Shown here: piece after piece, positions 1 to 7,015 of the stretch | Position numbering within the stretch: position 1 is the first letter of the stretch | How the letters are laid out: the number at the start of each line of letters is the position of its first letter | Assembly (NCBI GenBank): GCA_902492895.1 | Contig: CABUNG010000028.1 | Coordinates: 1-34,196, forward strand | DNA length: 34,196 bases | From: an uncultured Oscillospiraceae bacterium | Lineage (GTDB): Bacteria; Bacillota; Clostridia; Oscillospirales; Acutalibacteraceae | Direction: 5' to 3' | Translations under genes and position numbers: made by a program | The notes under the pieces: model-generated | Databases searched by the model: none | The model's input: the letters and a program-made list of their open reading frames with translations, nothing else | What the model was told of the DNA's origin: nothing

Positions 1-120
1 GAACCTCCCCAGCATGAACACCTGAAACCAACGATACAAGCAGGGCTGCGGCCCAGGAGTTTGGGTGGCCACACACTTATAGGCTTAAAGTTACGGAGCG
101 GATTACATGCCTATGAAAGA

Positions 121-153
121 GGGCGGCCGCGAAATCCCTTTCGGCAGCCGCCC
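121..153 (-). terminator. Probable intrinsic terminator after the GH109-like oxidoreductase
   Basis: Arms at 121-130 and 144-153 form a 10-bp GC-rich stem (GGGCGGCTGC with GCGGCCGCCC on the minus strand, one G-U pair). An inner GAAA/TTTC pairing can extend it. It starts 8 bases past the stop codon at 161-163 and is followed on the minus strand by TCTTTCAT, a modest U-rich tail. Bases 1-120 upstream hold no gene or other signal that I can support. Confidence 0.6.
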
Positions 154-160
154 GGCCTTC

Positions 161-1429
161 TTATTCCGCGTTTTTGCCCTCGCGGTGCAGCTGCGCGACT
201 CGTTCGTACACTTCGTCCGGGATATGGGGATCCGGATAGGACGAAACCGGCAGGAGCTGATCCCCCGCGATATCGGGATTGGTGCAGGCGTTGTCGTTCC
301 GATAGGCATCCCGCTCTTCCTTGTTGCGCAGATTCGGCACCTTCACCGGCGCGTTGCCGTTCAAGATGGACCGATAGGCCAGAATCCCGCAGATGCCCAT
401 ATCCACCGCCTGATAGACGTCGATGGAATAGGTGTCGCCGTCCGGACGGCCGAGAATCTTTTCAATGAAGAAATGGGTGGAATAGAAATCGCTGCCGCCG
501 TGGCCGTGCACCCCGATCTGCTCAAGCAGTTCGGGCGCGATGAAGGGTTTGGTCTCGTATTTTTCCCAATCGCCGATGCAGAGCTTTTCCCCTTCGCGGT
601 AGACGTTGAGACGGCCTCCGTCAAAGCGGTCACTTTCCATCATGCCCTTCATGCCGTACACTTCGTAGTTGATGCTACCCGGTTCCCGTTTAAGACCGCC
701 GTGGATGCTCTTGCAGATGGCGCCGTTGTCGAGCGTGACCGCGATCATGCAGCCGCCGGCCATGCCGCCGATGCCGCCGAGCGCAATCATATCGGGATGG
801 GGCATGGTCTCGAAGCCGACCACCTGAACCGGCCGTTTACCGGTGATGGAAAGCATGGGGCCGATGCTGTGGGTGCAGTAAAACGCCGGATGCATCCGGT
901 TGCGCCAGTGGTTCCTTTCCCCGTAGGTGATCTGGGGCCAGATGGAGGAACAGTCATGGACGTACTCGCCCTCGGCGTACATCACTTCGCCGATATCGCC
1001 GTTCCGGTACCGGCGCCACATCTCAAAGGTGTGGGCCATATAACAGTAGTTCTCCGCATAGGCGTAGACGCGGCCGCTCTCCTCGACCGCCTCGATCAGC
1101 TCCACAGCCTGCGCCATGGTTTCGCAGGGCAGCACCTCGCTGAGGACATGGCGTCCGGAGCGCAGCAGCCGGATGGCGTAAGGCGCATGCTCGTTGGCGT
1201 AGTTTGCCAGCACCACCGCGTCCATATCGTGTTTAAAAAAGTCTTCGAAATTGTTGTAGCAGGCGACGGTCTGCCCGTGCTTTTCCGCCTCGCTTTTGAC
1301 GTTGTCGAGAATCCACTGCACCTTATCGCACACCGCCACCAGCTCGGCGTCCGGATGGCCCATCAGGACGGTGATCATCGTCATGCCGCGGTATCCCCCG
1401 AACACGCCGATCTTCAGCTTTCGATTCAT
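161..1429 (-). CDS. Gfo/Idh/MocA family protein, GH109-like subgroup
   Basis: This 422-residue cytoplasmic protein has an N-terminal Rossmann fold (IGVFGGYRG, residues 7-15) and a C-terminal alpha/beta dimerisation domain. The usual EKP motif of sugar dehydrogenases is replaced by SEVLPCE (97-103), and the usual D-x3-H catalytic pair is absent. Instead it shows AENYCY (125-130), EYVHD (155-159) and YCTHSIGP (184-191). These resemble the MENCCY, YxHD and YPTHGLGP blocks of NAD-dependent GH109 glycosidases. I infer an NAD(H)-dependent enzyme acting on a glycoside, either a non-redox glycosidase or a 3-keto-forming dehydrogenase; the substrate is unknown. ATG start follows AAAGGA. It is divergent from the cupin/oxidoreductase pair and ends at a terminator, so it is probably monocistronic. 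Confidence 0.85.
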   Translation of the reverse strand: MNRKLKIGVFGGYRGMTMITVLMGHPDAELVAVCDKVQWILDNVKSEAEKHGQTVACYNNFEDFFKHDMDAVVLANYANEHAPYAIRLLRSGRHVLSEVLPCETMAQAVELIEAVEESGRVYAYAENYCYMAHTFEMWRRYRNGDIGEVMYAEGEYVHDCSSIWPQITYGERNHWRNRMHPAFYCTHSIGPMLSITGKRPVQVVGFETMPHPDMIALGGIGGMAGGCMIAVTLDNGAICKSIHGGLKREPGSINYEVYGMKGMMESDRFDGGRLNVYREGEKLCIGDWEKYETKPFIAPELLEQIGVHGHGGSDFYSTHFFIEKILGRPDGDTYSIDVYQAVDMGICGILAYRSILNGNAPVKVPNLRNKEERDAYRNDNACTNPDIAGDQLLPVSSYPDPHIPDEVYERVAQLHREGKNAE

Positions 1430-1502
1430 ATGGTTGACTCATCCTTTCCAAAAGCCCGGGGTCTCCCTTGCATTCGTTTGTCCCTAAGCTTGATTTGCTT
1501 TT

Positions 1503-1531
1503 ATTATACCGGCATTTCTCGTTTCCGATCA
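1503..1531 (-). promoter_or_regulatory. Candidate promoter for the GH109-like gene (good -10, poor -35)
   Basis: On the minus strand a perfect TATAAT lies at 1508-1503, 73 bases upstream of the start codon at 1429. The hexamer at 17-bp spacing (TGATCG, 1531-1526) is far from TTGACA. An activator-dependent promoter would fit, especially with the dyad just upstream at 1533-1569. Confidence 0.4.
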
Positions 1532-1532
1532 T

Positions 1533-1569
1533 GTACAGAATATCCAGAACATTTGGATTTTCTTTGTAC
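1533..1569. promoter_or_regulatory. Imperfect dyad, candidate activator site
   Basis: The stretch begins and ends with GTAC (1533-1536 and 1566-1569). It carries an inner ATCCA (1542-1546) facing TGGAT (1554-1558). The inner and outer centres differ by about one base, so the dyad is imperfect. It sits directly upstream of the weak -35 of the minus-strand promoter, where an activator would bind. No factor can be named. Confidence 0.3.
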
Positions 1570-1617
1570 TTTATAACCATTCCCGTTACTTCCTTTCTAA
1601 TAACGGGCCGCTGCCCC

Positions 1618-1646
1618 TTGTCTTTTGTCTCTTTATGGCGTATACT
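1618..1646 (+). promoter_or_regulatory. Sigma-A-type promoter for the cupin-oxidoreductase operon
   Basis: TTGTCT (1618-1623), a 17-bp spacer, then TATACT (1641-1646) match the sigma-A consensus at 4/6 and 5/6 positions. The predicted transcription start is near 1653, about 75 bases before the cupin start codon and immediately before the palindrome at 1654-1683. Confidence 0.65.
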
Positions 1647-1653
1647 GTCTTTG

Positions 1654-1683
1654 CGCCTATGTGACATCAATGTCACATAGGCG
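1654..1683. promoter_or_regulatory. Near-perfect palindrome at +1, probable repressor operator
   Basis: Two 14-bp arms (CGCCTATGTGACAT at 1654-1667 and its exact reverse complement at 1670-1683) flank a 2-base centre, CA. It begins at the predicted start site of the plus-strand promoter, a classic roadblock/operator position. The TGTGA...TCACA halves recall CRP-family sites, but the spacing is 8 rather than 6, so I do not assign it to CRP. In RNA it could also fold as a leader hairpin, but no U tract follows. Confidence 0.6.
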
Positions 1684-1728
1684 GCCGAATCCCCGATCAC
1701 GTAGCTTATATGGAAAGGAAGCGTGCCT

Positions 1729-2097
1729 GTGTCGACGATCGTGCTGAAAAAAGAGGATATCCCTGTAGAAAACTTTCCCTGGGGGCGGCTGGAATGGAAC
1801 GCGAGCGGTGCCCTGCAAAACAGCGAAGCGCTCACCCTGGGGCGCTGCATCCTGAATCCCGGCAGCGGCAACACTCCCCATATCCATCCCAACTGCTGCG
1901 AAATCCTCCGAGTGGAAAGCGGCCATATTCTCCACCGCTACAACGATGAGAGCTTTGAAATGGGGCCGGGCGACACCATCTCTGTCCCTCCGGGCGTGTA
2001 TCACGGAGCGGTGAATCTGGGGGATGATGAGGCGGTGCTGACCATCGTCTTCGACACTTCCGACCGAAAAACCGATTTTACGCCGCGGGACGTGTAA
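1729..2097 (+). CDS. Small single-domain cupin protein
   Basis: This protein of about 122 residues is one cupin beta-barrel. Motif 1 is PHIHPNCCEILRVESG (HxH-x4-E-x6-G) and motif 2 is GDTISVPPGVYHGAVN (G-x5-PxG-x2-H-x3-N), so the His-His-Glu-His metal site is complete. Such proteins act as sugar isomerases/epimerases, metal-dependent lyases or small-molecule binders, and the sequence alone does not decide which. A GTG at 1723 is also possible, but AAAGGA at 1714-1719 is only 3 bases from it and 9 bases from the GTG at 1729, so 1729 is preferred. It is the first gene of a two-gene operon with the sugar dehydrogenase 10 bases downstream, which suggests action on the same sugar or keto-sugar. 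Confidence 0.85.
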   Translation: MSTIVLKKEDIPVENFPWGRLEWNASGALQNSEALTLGRCILNPGSGNTPHIHPNCCEILRVESGHILHRYNDESFEMGPGDTISVPPGVYHGAVNLGDDEAVLTIVFDTSDRKTDFTPRDV

Positions 2098-2107
2098 GGA
2101 GGACGGC

Positions 2108-3205
2108 ATGGATAAAAAAATCACCTTCACCGGCCGGCTGACCGATTCGAAAAAAGTCCGCGCGGGCTTCATCGGGTGCGGCTCCCACGCATTCCGGAAT
2201 ATTTACCCGGCGCTGCAGTTCTGCGATGTCGACCTGAGAGCCGTGTGCGATCTCGACCTCGAGAAAGCCCGAGCCTTCGCCGTTCAGTTCGGGGCCGAAA
2301 GGGCCTATAGTGATTACCGGGAGATGCTGGAAAAGGAAGAGCTGGACGCCGTGTTCGTCGTGGTCGGCTATGCCAAGCGTCCCCTTTATCCCGCCATCAC
2401 CGCCGATTGCCTGCGCGCAGGGGTGAACGTGTGGATCGAAAAGCCTCCGGCCTCCTCCTGCGCTGAGATCGAGGCGATGCTTAAGGCCGCCCGAACGTCG
2501 GGTAAGATCGTCGGAGTGGGCTTCAAAAAAATGTTTTTCCCTGCCAATGAAAAGGCCATGGAGCTGATGCGGGATGCGGATTTCGGCCGGGTTTCCCTGG
2601 CGAGCCTCCAATACCCGCAGTATGTACCGACCAAGGCGGAATTCGACGCCTATCTCCACACGGAGGACCCGGTCCCGTCCGTCATGTGGTTCCTGGATCA
2701 TCTCTGTCATCCGGTTTCCCTGATGGTCGCGCTGTTCGGCATGCCCGAAACCCTGTACTACGAAAGAAGCGCCGCCGGGGCCGGCAGCGCCGTATTCACC
2801 TATGCGTCCGGCCCCGTGGTCAGCCTGATGCTGACGCACGGCGCTTCCGCCAACGGCGGGATGGAACGCACCGTGATCGTGTCCGACCGGGGACGCCATA
2901 TCGTCGTCGACAACAACGTCCGGGTATCCTATCACCGCGGTGCCGCTCTCTCCTATGGGGATGAGCCGAGTTTCTATAAGGGCGGTCCCGAGGAGGCGAC
3001 GGCAGTGTGGGAGCCGGAGTTCTCCCTCGGCCAGCTTTACAACAAGGGCCTGTTTCTGCTCGGCTATTATCAGGAAATCCAAGAGTTCGCGGCCGCGCTG
3101 CTCGAAAAACGCCCCATGAAGAAGGGGACGCTCGAACAGGCGTGGCAGGTGACCCGCATTTTCGAGGTCTTCGCGGAAGGCAGCGGACAATGCCTGCGGT
3201 TTTAA
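2108..3205 (+). CDS. Gfo/Idh/MocA family NAD(P)-dependent sugar oxidoreductase
   Basis: This 365-residue protein has the classical family layout. A Rossmann fold with FIGCGSHA near residue 20 is followed by the EKP motif (WIEKPPAS, near 115) and a C-terminal substrate domain with FLDHLCHP, which carries the usual D-x3-H pair. A canonical dehydrogenase of a cyclic sugar or polyol (2- or 3-position oxidation) is therefore likely; the substrate is not readable. The start follows GGAGG, 10 bases after the cupin stop, so the two are co-transcribed. It differs from the GH109-like protein encoded divergently, which lacks EKP and the D-x3-H pair. A strong hairpin follows at 3298-3328. Confidence 0.88.
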   Translation: MDKKITFTGRLTDSKKVRAGFIGCGSHAFRNIYPALQFCDVDLRAVCDLDLEKARAFAVQFGAERAYSDYREMLEKEELDAVFVVVGYAKRPLYPAITADCLRAGVNVWIEKPPASSCAEIEAMLKAARTSGKIVGVGFKKMFFPANEKAMELMRDADFGRVSLASLQYPQYVPTKAEFDAYLHTEDPVPSVMWFLDHLCHPVSLMVALFGMPETLYYERSAAGAGSAVFTYASGPVVSLMLTHGASANGGMERTVIVSDRGRHIVVDNNVRVSYHRGAALSYGDEPSFYKGGPEEATAVWEPEFSLGQLYNKGLFLLGYYQEIQEFAAALLEKRPMKKGTLEQAWQVTRIFEVFAEGSGQCLRF

Positions 3206-3297
3206 ATCCGAAGCCGGTTTCGTCCTTACGGCATCCGTAAAAAGACGCGCCTGTCTGGATCCCCTGGCTTATACTTTTATCCCGTTTTAAACAGACG

Positions 3298-3328
3298 AAG
3301 AGCCCCCGTTTTGAAAACGGGGGCTCTT
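3298..3328. terminator. Bidirectional intrinsic terminator between converging genes
   Basis: A perfect inverted repeat (AAGAGCCCCCGTTTT and its complement) sits between the stop of the plus-strand oxidoreductase (3205) and the stop of the minus-strand FAD oxidoreductase (3330). The A/T-rich ends of each arm give a short U run in either direction. The preceding bases 3206-3297 contain no gene. Confidence 0.85.
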
Positions 3329-3329
3329 G

Positions 3330-4751
3330 TCAGTCCGGAAACCGGACCCCCTGCCTTTGGAGTTCCCGCCGAAGAGTTCCGATATCGACCTGACGGACCG
3401 TCACACCGCTTTTGACCGCCAGAGCCGCGGCCGTGCCGGCCCCCTGCCCCACCGTCATGGTGGTGACCATAACCCGCAGGAGCGCCCAGCCGGATACGCT
3501 GGCGCTGCGTCCCGAACCCATGATGAGATTTTCGGCCTTTTCCGGGAGCAGGCAGCGCAGGGGGATTTCGTATACATCCCGCCCGAGGATCTGGGCATTC
3601 CAGGCATTCTTTGCTCCGGCGTGAGCTTCCGCATAAAGGGCGCGGCTCTCTTCGACCACCCCGACCCCAATGGCGTCGAAGAAACGGCTGGGGGTTTGCT
3701 GCATCGCAGGGGTGAAAACAAAATCCCCCGCAATGTGACCCGACGTCCGGATCCCCAGGTCGTCCGCTGTCGCGGCTACAAAGGCTCGCTCGAATCCGGG
3801 CATCCGCCGCCGAAAGAAATCCGTGACCGCATACGCCATCTCCCGGCCGTCCAGCACCGCCTGCGCGGTTTGTTCCGCGTCCAGGCCAGGCACCCGGACG
3901 AAGCCCGTGATCACATGCACGACGCCCAAGTCCCGTATGCCATGCATCTGCATGGCATCGATGGTTCCGTGCCCCCCGACCCGTTCCGGGAATTCGCCCC
4001 GACGCCTGCCCTCTTCCACGATCGAAAGCTGGATTCCTCCGCCGTGGGGAAAGAGAAAGGTGCCGTTGTCGTCATACTGCGCCAGCGCATCCGCCAGCGT
4101 CCATTCGATATCCATCTTCTCGGGATACGCCTCCGGGTTGTGCCGGAAATATCCGACGAAAGCATCCAAATCCACGTTCCCGATACGAAACACATAGCTG
4201 GAGTTGCCCGTGATTCTCTCCATGGGCACGTTCGCCAGCCGGGCCACGTCCGCATCGCCCGTGGCATCCACCACAGCGCCGGCCCGGATCGCCTGGAGGC
4301 CGTTTCGCCCGGCGGCGACAACGCCGCGCAGAACCTCGCCGTCCCGCCATACGTCCACAGACGTCATGCCGGTCAGCAGAAGGACACCGGCGGAGCGCAG
4401 GCACTCCGCCAGAAGCCGTTTGGCCTTCTCCACATCGTAGATGATGTGGCCTTTGTGGCGCCGGAAGCTCTCCCCCGGTCCAGCCCCGTCCGCCAAAAGC
4501 CGGACGATCTCCATCGGTATGCCCTCCACCGCCGTTTTGCCGTCGCGGGTAAACAGGCAGTTGTATACGGAACAGCACAGGCCGGCCGTCGCCACCCCTC
4601 CCACATATCCGTTCCGCTCCAGCAGGATTGTCCGTGCCCCGGTCCTGGCCGAGGCCAAGGCCGCCGCGATCCCGCCGAGGCCTCCTCCAACCACCAGTAC
4701 GTCCGTTTCCCAGACTACCGGCACTGCCCGGTGTAAAATCGTTTCCTCCAT
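3330..4751 (-). CDS. FAD-dependent oxidoreductase (FAD_oxidored/GidA-like)
   Basis: This protein of about 473 residues starts with a Rossmann dinucleotide motif, VLVVGGGLGG (18-27), followed by an acidic residue ending beta-2 (LLERN) and GGVATAG. A second motif, VVDATGDADVA, lies mid-protein. The C-terminal block NLIMGSGRSASVSGWALLR contacts FAD in the family. It belongs with secreted or cytosolic FAD-dependent dehydrogenases often found in glycan loci; no signal peptide is seen. The open frame runs further upstream to 5312, but that part overlaps the InlB repeats of the next gene. ATG at 4751 is preceded by GGGAGG. It is last in the minus-strand block and separated from it by a terminator, so it may depend on read-through or an unseen promoter. 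Confidence 0.85.
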   Translation of the reverse strand: MEETILHRAVPVVWETDVLVVGGGLGGIAAALASARTGARTILLERNGYVGGVATAGLCCSVYNCLFTRDGKTAVEGIPMEIVRLLADGAGPGESFRRHKGHIIYDVEKAKRLLAECLRSAGVLLLTGMTSVDVWRDGEVLRGVVAAGRNGLQAIRAGAVVDATGDADVARLANVPMERITGNSSYVFRIGNVDLDAFVGYFRHNPEAYPEKMDIEWTLADALAQYDDNGTFLFPHGGGIQLSIVEEGRRRGEFPERVGGHGTIDAMQMHGIRDLGVVHVITGFVRVPGLDAEQTAQAVLDGREMAYAVTDFFRRRMPGFERAFVAATADDLGIRTSGHIAGDFVFTPAMQQTPSRFFDAIGVGVVEESRALYAEAHAGAKNAWNAQILGRDVYEIPLRCLLPEKAENLIMGSGRSASVSGWALLRVMVTTMTVGQGAGTAAALAVKSGVTVRQVDIGTLRRELQRQGVRFPD

Positions 4752-4772
4752 CCCGTTTCCTCCCGAAAATAA

Positions 4773-4808
4773 ACAGCTCCGCGACATGTTCGGCTGCCGC
4801 GGAGCTGT
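4773..4808. terminator. Strong intrinsic terminator after the InlB-repeat surface protein
   Basis: Perfect 11-bp arms (ACAGCTCCGCG at 4773-4783 and its complement at 4798-4808) enclose a 14-base loop. On the minus strand it begins 5 bases after the stop at 4814-4816 and is followed by TTATTTTC. On the plus strand it is followed by CTTTTTT, so it can work both ways. It lies between the surface-protein gene and the Shine-Dalgarno of the FAD oxidoreductase. Confidence 0.8.
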
Positions 4809-4813
4809 CTTTT

Positions 4814-6979
4814 TTATGACCGTTTCCGGTTGACCACCAACACCGCTGCCGCCCCGAACGCCAGGAACAAGCCCGCCATCGGAACCGCCGCCCCGGTTTC
4901 CGGGGAAGTGGCGGGCGGATCGGCTGGAGAAGCTGCAGACGAGTCCGCCGCATCGGATATCTTCGTCCACACGGCGGTGAACGTCACCGCCTGCCCCGGC
5001 ATGGTGAATTCCGCCCCGGCCGCATACGTCTGTCCGCCGCTGCTCCATCCTCCGAAACGGTATCCCTCTTTGACAAAGGGACACACCGGCAGGATCAGCT
5101 TGGCGCCTTCCTCCAGGGAGGCCCCCTCCGGAGCCGTCCCCGTGACCCCTTCCCCGCCGCTGTAGGTCACCGCATAGGCAACGGGATCCAAAATCCACAC
5201 GGCGGTGAACGTCACCGCCTGCCCCGGCATGGTGAATTCCGCCCCGGCCGCATACGTCTGTCCGCCGCTGCTCCATCCTCCGAAGCGGTATCCTTCTTTG
5301 ACAAAGGGGCACGCCGGCAGGGTCAGCTTGGCGCCTTCCTCCAGGGAGGCCCCCTCCGGAGCCGTCCCCGTGGCCCCTTCCCCGCCGCTGTAGGTCACCG
5401 CATAGGCCGGAGCCGCCGGTTCCCTCCAGTCTGAAGCCTGCACCGCCTCGCCGGCTGTCACGGAAGCGGTGTACAGCTTTTCATCCACCAGACAGGTCAG
5501 TGCCGCTTCCCCGGCAGGCATATACAGGTAAAACGCGGTATCGTTTTCGTGATAAGCGGGAAACGAAACAGGCTCTCCGTCAACAGAAAAGGCTTTTTCA
5601 GCCGCTCCGGCCGGCAGAACGACGGCCGTGGAGAGAAGCGCGGTTCCGCTGCTGTTTTTGGCGCTCGTCAGCGCTTCCGCCGCGTCCTGCCTGACGGTTT
5701 TGACCGAGGCTTTCCAGCCGAGAGTGACCGAAGCGGACCCAGAGGCGGACGCGCCGTTGCCGACGATATCGGCAGCGGCATGGGGAGTGGACGCGGTCAC
5801 GACGCCGCCTGTAACCGTGACCGAAACCGTCCCCGAAGCATTCAGCCCGTTGCCGATACCCGCGGCGTTCGTGCCGCCCGCAGCGAAGACCACACCGCCC
5901 GATATCCGGACATCCACCGCCGCCGCGCTGTTCCGGCCTGAACCGATGCCCGCACCGCCGTCCGCGCCGCTGGATCCGCCCTGAGCGGTCACGGTGCCGC
6001 CCTCAATGACGACGGAAGCGGGCGCGCTGTTGGTGCCGCCGATACCCGCGCCGGTTTTCAAACCGGTCGCCTGAACGGTGCCGCCTGTTATGACGACACG
6101 GCCGCCCGATACGTCCAGCCCCGGGCCGATGCCGCCCCGGTCGGCCTGGGCGGTTACATGGCCGTTCGTAATGCGGATTTCCGCCGCATAGCCTTTAAAG
6201 CCGCCGCCAAGCCCCGCGGCATTCCCTGCGCCTTTGGATACCACCGTGCCGCCGCTGATAAGGATGGTACCGCCGGCCGCTTCGCGTCCGGTGCCGATTC
6301 CGGGGCCGTTGTCCCCTCCGGTAGCCTCCACCGTGCCGCCGCTGATCTCCACGTCAGCATAGGAAAACCGTCCGCCGCCGATCGCGGCCGCGTTGGAACC
6401 TCCTGCAGCGGTTACGGTACCGCCCTGGATCACGACTTTGCCTCCGACACCCGGAGCTGCGGCGCTGGCCCCTCCCTGGGCGCCGATAGCCGGGCTGTAG
6501 GCGCCTCCGGTTACATCCAAAGACGCTTCGTCGCTCTCGCCGCTGATGATCAGGGTGCTTCCCTCGTCCACCTGGATCCCGCAGCCGTTGCCGGCTGTAC
6601 GGGTCACGCGGTTCGTCCCGCGGAGCACCAGACGCAGGGTGGAATTTCCGGCCACGCGTATCAGCGCGCGCCCCTGATTGGTGCTGAGAACCGCGCCGTC
6701 GAGCAGGACCGATGCATCGGCCCCGCCGTTTACGGTAATCGGGCTGGCGCTGCCGATGGTGAAGTCCGTGCTGCCTGTGATGCGGTACGTCCCCGTATGT
6801 TCCTGCAGGGTTCCCCCGGTGAAGGTATAGCCCTTCGCGCCGATGGTCACGCCCTTGGAGCCGTCCGCCGCAAAGCTCAGGGTTTGTTCACCCTGGGCAT
6901 ATACGGCCGCCATCGGCGAAACCATCAGCAAACCGAAGGCCAGTACCATCCCGGCCGCTCCCGCCCGGATTCGTTTCAT
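4814..6979 (-). CDS. Secreted beta-helix-repeat surface protein with InlB-type repeats and cell-wall sorting signal
   Basis: This protein of about 721 residues has a signal peptide (MKRIRAG, hydrophobic core, VYAQG). Roughly nine coils of about 27-30 residues with a recurring IGGG...V.ISGGTVTA pattern follow, predicting a right-handed parallel beta-helix as in Clostridial carbohydrate-binding domain proteins (Cthe_2159-like). Next come two near-identical InlB B-repeat-type domains (YAVTYSGGEG to FTAVW), then a Ser/Pro-rich stretch, SPETG, a hydrophobic segment and NRKRS. SPETG fits the (S/P)PxTG signals used by some Clostridial sortases rather than LPxTG. The role is probably surface adhesion to or capture of a glycan; enzymatic activity is not evident. 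ATG at 6979 is chosen because GAGGAG overlaps the GTG at 6991. It lies 36 bases downstream of the esterase gene. Confidence 0.82.
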   Translation of the reverse strand: MKRIRAGAAGMVLAFGLLMVSPMAAVYAQGEQTLSFAADGSKGVTIGAKGYTFTGGTLQEHTGTYRITGSTDFTIGSASPITVNGGADASVLLDGAVLSTNQGRALIRVAGNSTLRLVLRGTNRVTRTAGNGCGIQVDEGSTLIISGESDEASLDVTGGAYSPAIGAQGGASAAAPGVGGKVVIQGGTVTAAGGSNAAAIGGGRFSYADVEISGGTVEATGGDNGPGIGTGREAAGGTILISGGTVVSKGAGNAAGLGGGFKGYAAEIRITNGHVTAQADRGGIGPGLDVSGGRVVITGGTVQATGLKTGAGIGGTNSAPASVVIEGGTVTAQGGSSGADGGAGIGSGRNSAAAVDVRISGGVVFAAGGTNAAGIGNGLNASGTVSVTVTGGVVTASTPHAAADIVGNGASASGSASVTLGWKASVKTVRQDAAEALTSAKNSSGTALLSTAVVLPAGAAEKAFSVDGEPVSFPAYHENDTAFYLYMPAGEAALTCLVDEKLYTASVTAGEAVQASDWREPAAPAYAVTYSGGEGATGTAPEGASLEEGAKLTLPACPFVKEGYRFGGWSSGGQTYAAGAEFTMPGQAVTFTAVWILDPVAYAVTYSGGEGVTGTAPEGASLEEGAKLILPVCPFVKEGYRFGGWSSGGQTYAAGAEFTMPGQAVTFTAVWTKISDAADSSAASPADPPATSPETGAAVPMAGLFLAFGAAAVLVVNRKRS
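4966..5179. repeat. Direct repeat copy 1 (InlB-type domain)
   Basis: This 214-bp unit recurs at 5194-5407 with about seven mismatches, a period of 228 bp (76 codons). It encodes the C-terminal InlB-like repeat of the surface protein. Confidence 0.9.
5194..5407. repeat. Direct repeat copy 2 (InlB-type domain)
   Basis: Second copy of the 214-bp unit, encoding the membrane-distal InlB-like repeat. Near-identity at synonymous positions indicates a recent duplication or gene conversion. Confidence 0.9.
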
Positions 6980-7015
6980 ATTCACGTTCACTCCTCTTTT
7001 CCCATTCTTGATCGA

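Noticed and set aside
121..153. tRNA-like GC-rich hairpin region
   Set aside because: Only one stem is present, with no cloverleaf arms or TTC loop; a terminator explains it better.
107..1576. 489-codon plus-strand open frame opposite the GH109-like gene
   Set aside because: It mirrors the minus-strand gene; its translation has no recognisable motifs and crosses the promoter region. Long antisense frames are expected in GC-rich coding DNA.
1661..1676. CRP binding site within the 1654-1683 palindrome
   Set aside because: TGTGA and TCACA are present, but 8 bases separate them instead of 6, and catabolite control by CRP is not typical of Clostridia.
4752..5312. N-terminal extension of the FAD oxidoreductase
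   Set aside because: The extension reads the InlB repeats out of frame and contains the terminator; the FAD fold and GGGAGG support ATG 4751.
4966..5407. Possible CRISPR or insertion-sequence repeat
   Set aside because: The units are 214 bp, in frame, inside one coding sequence, and encode protein domains.
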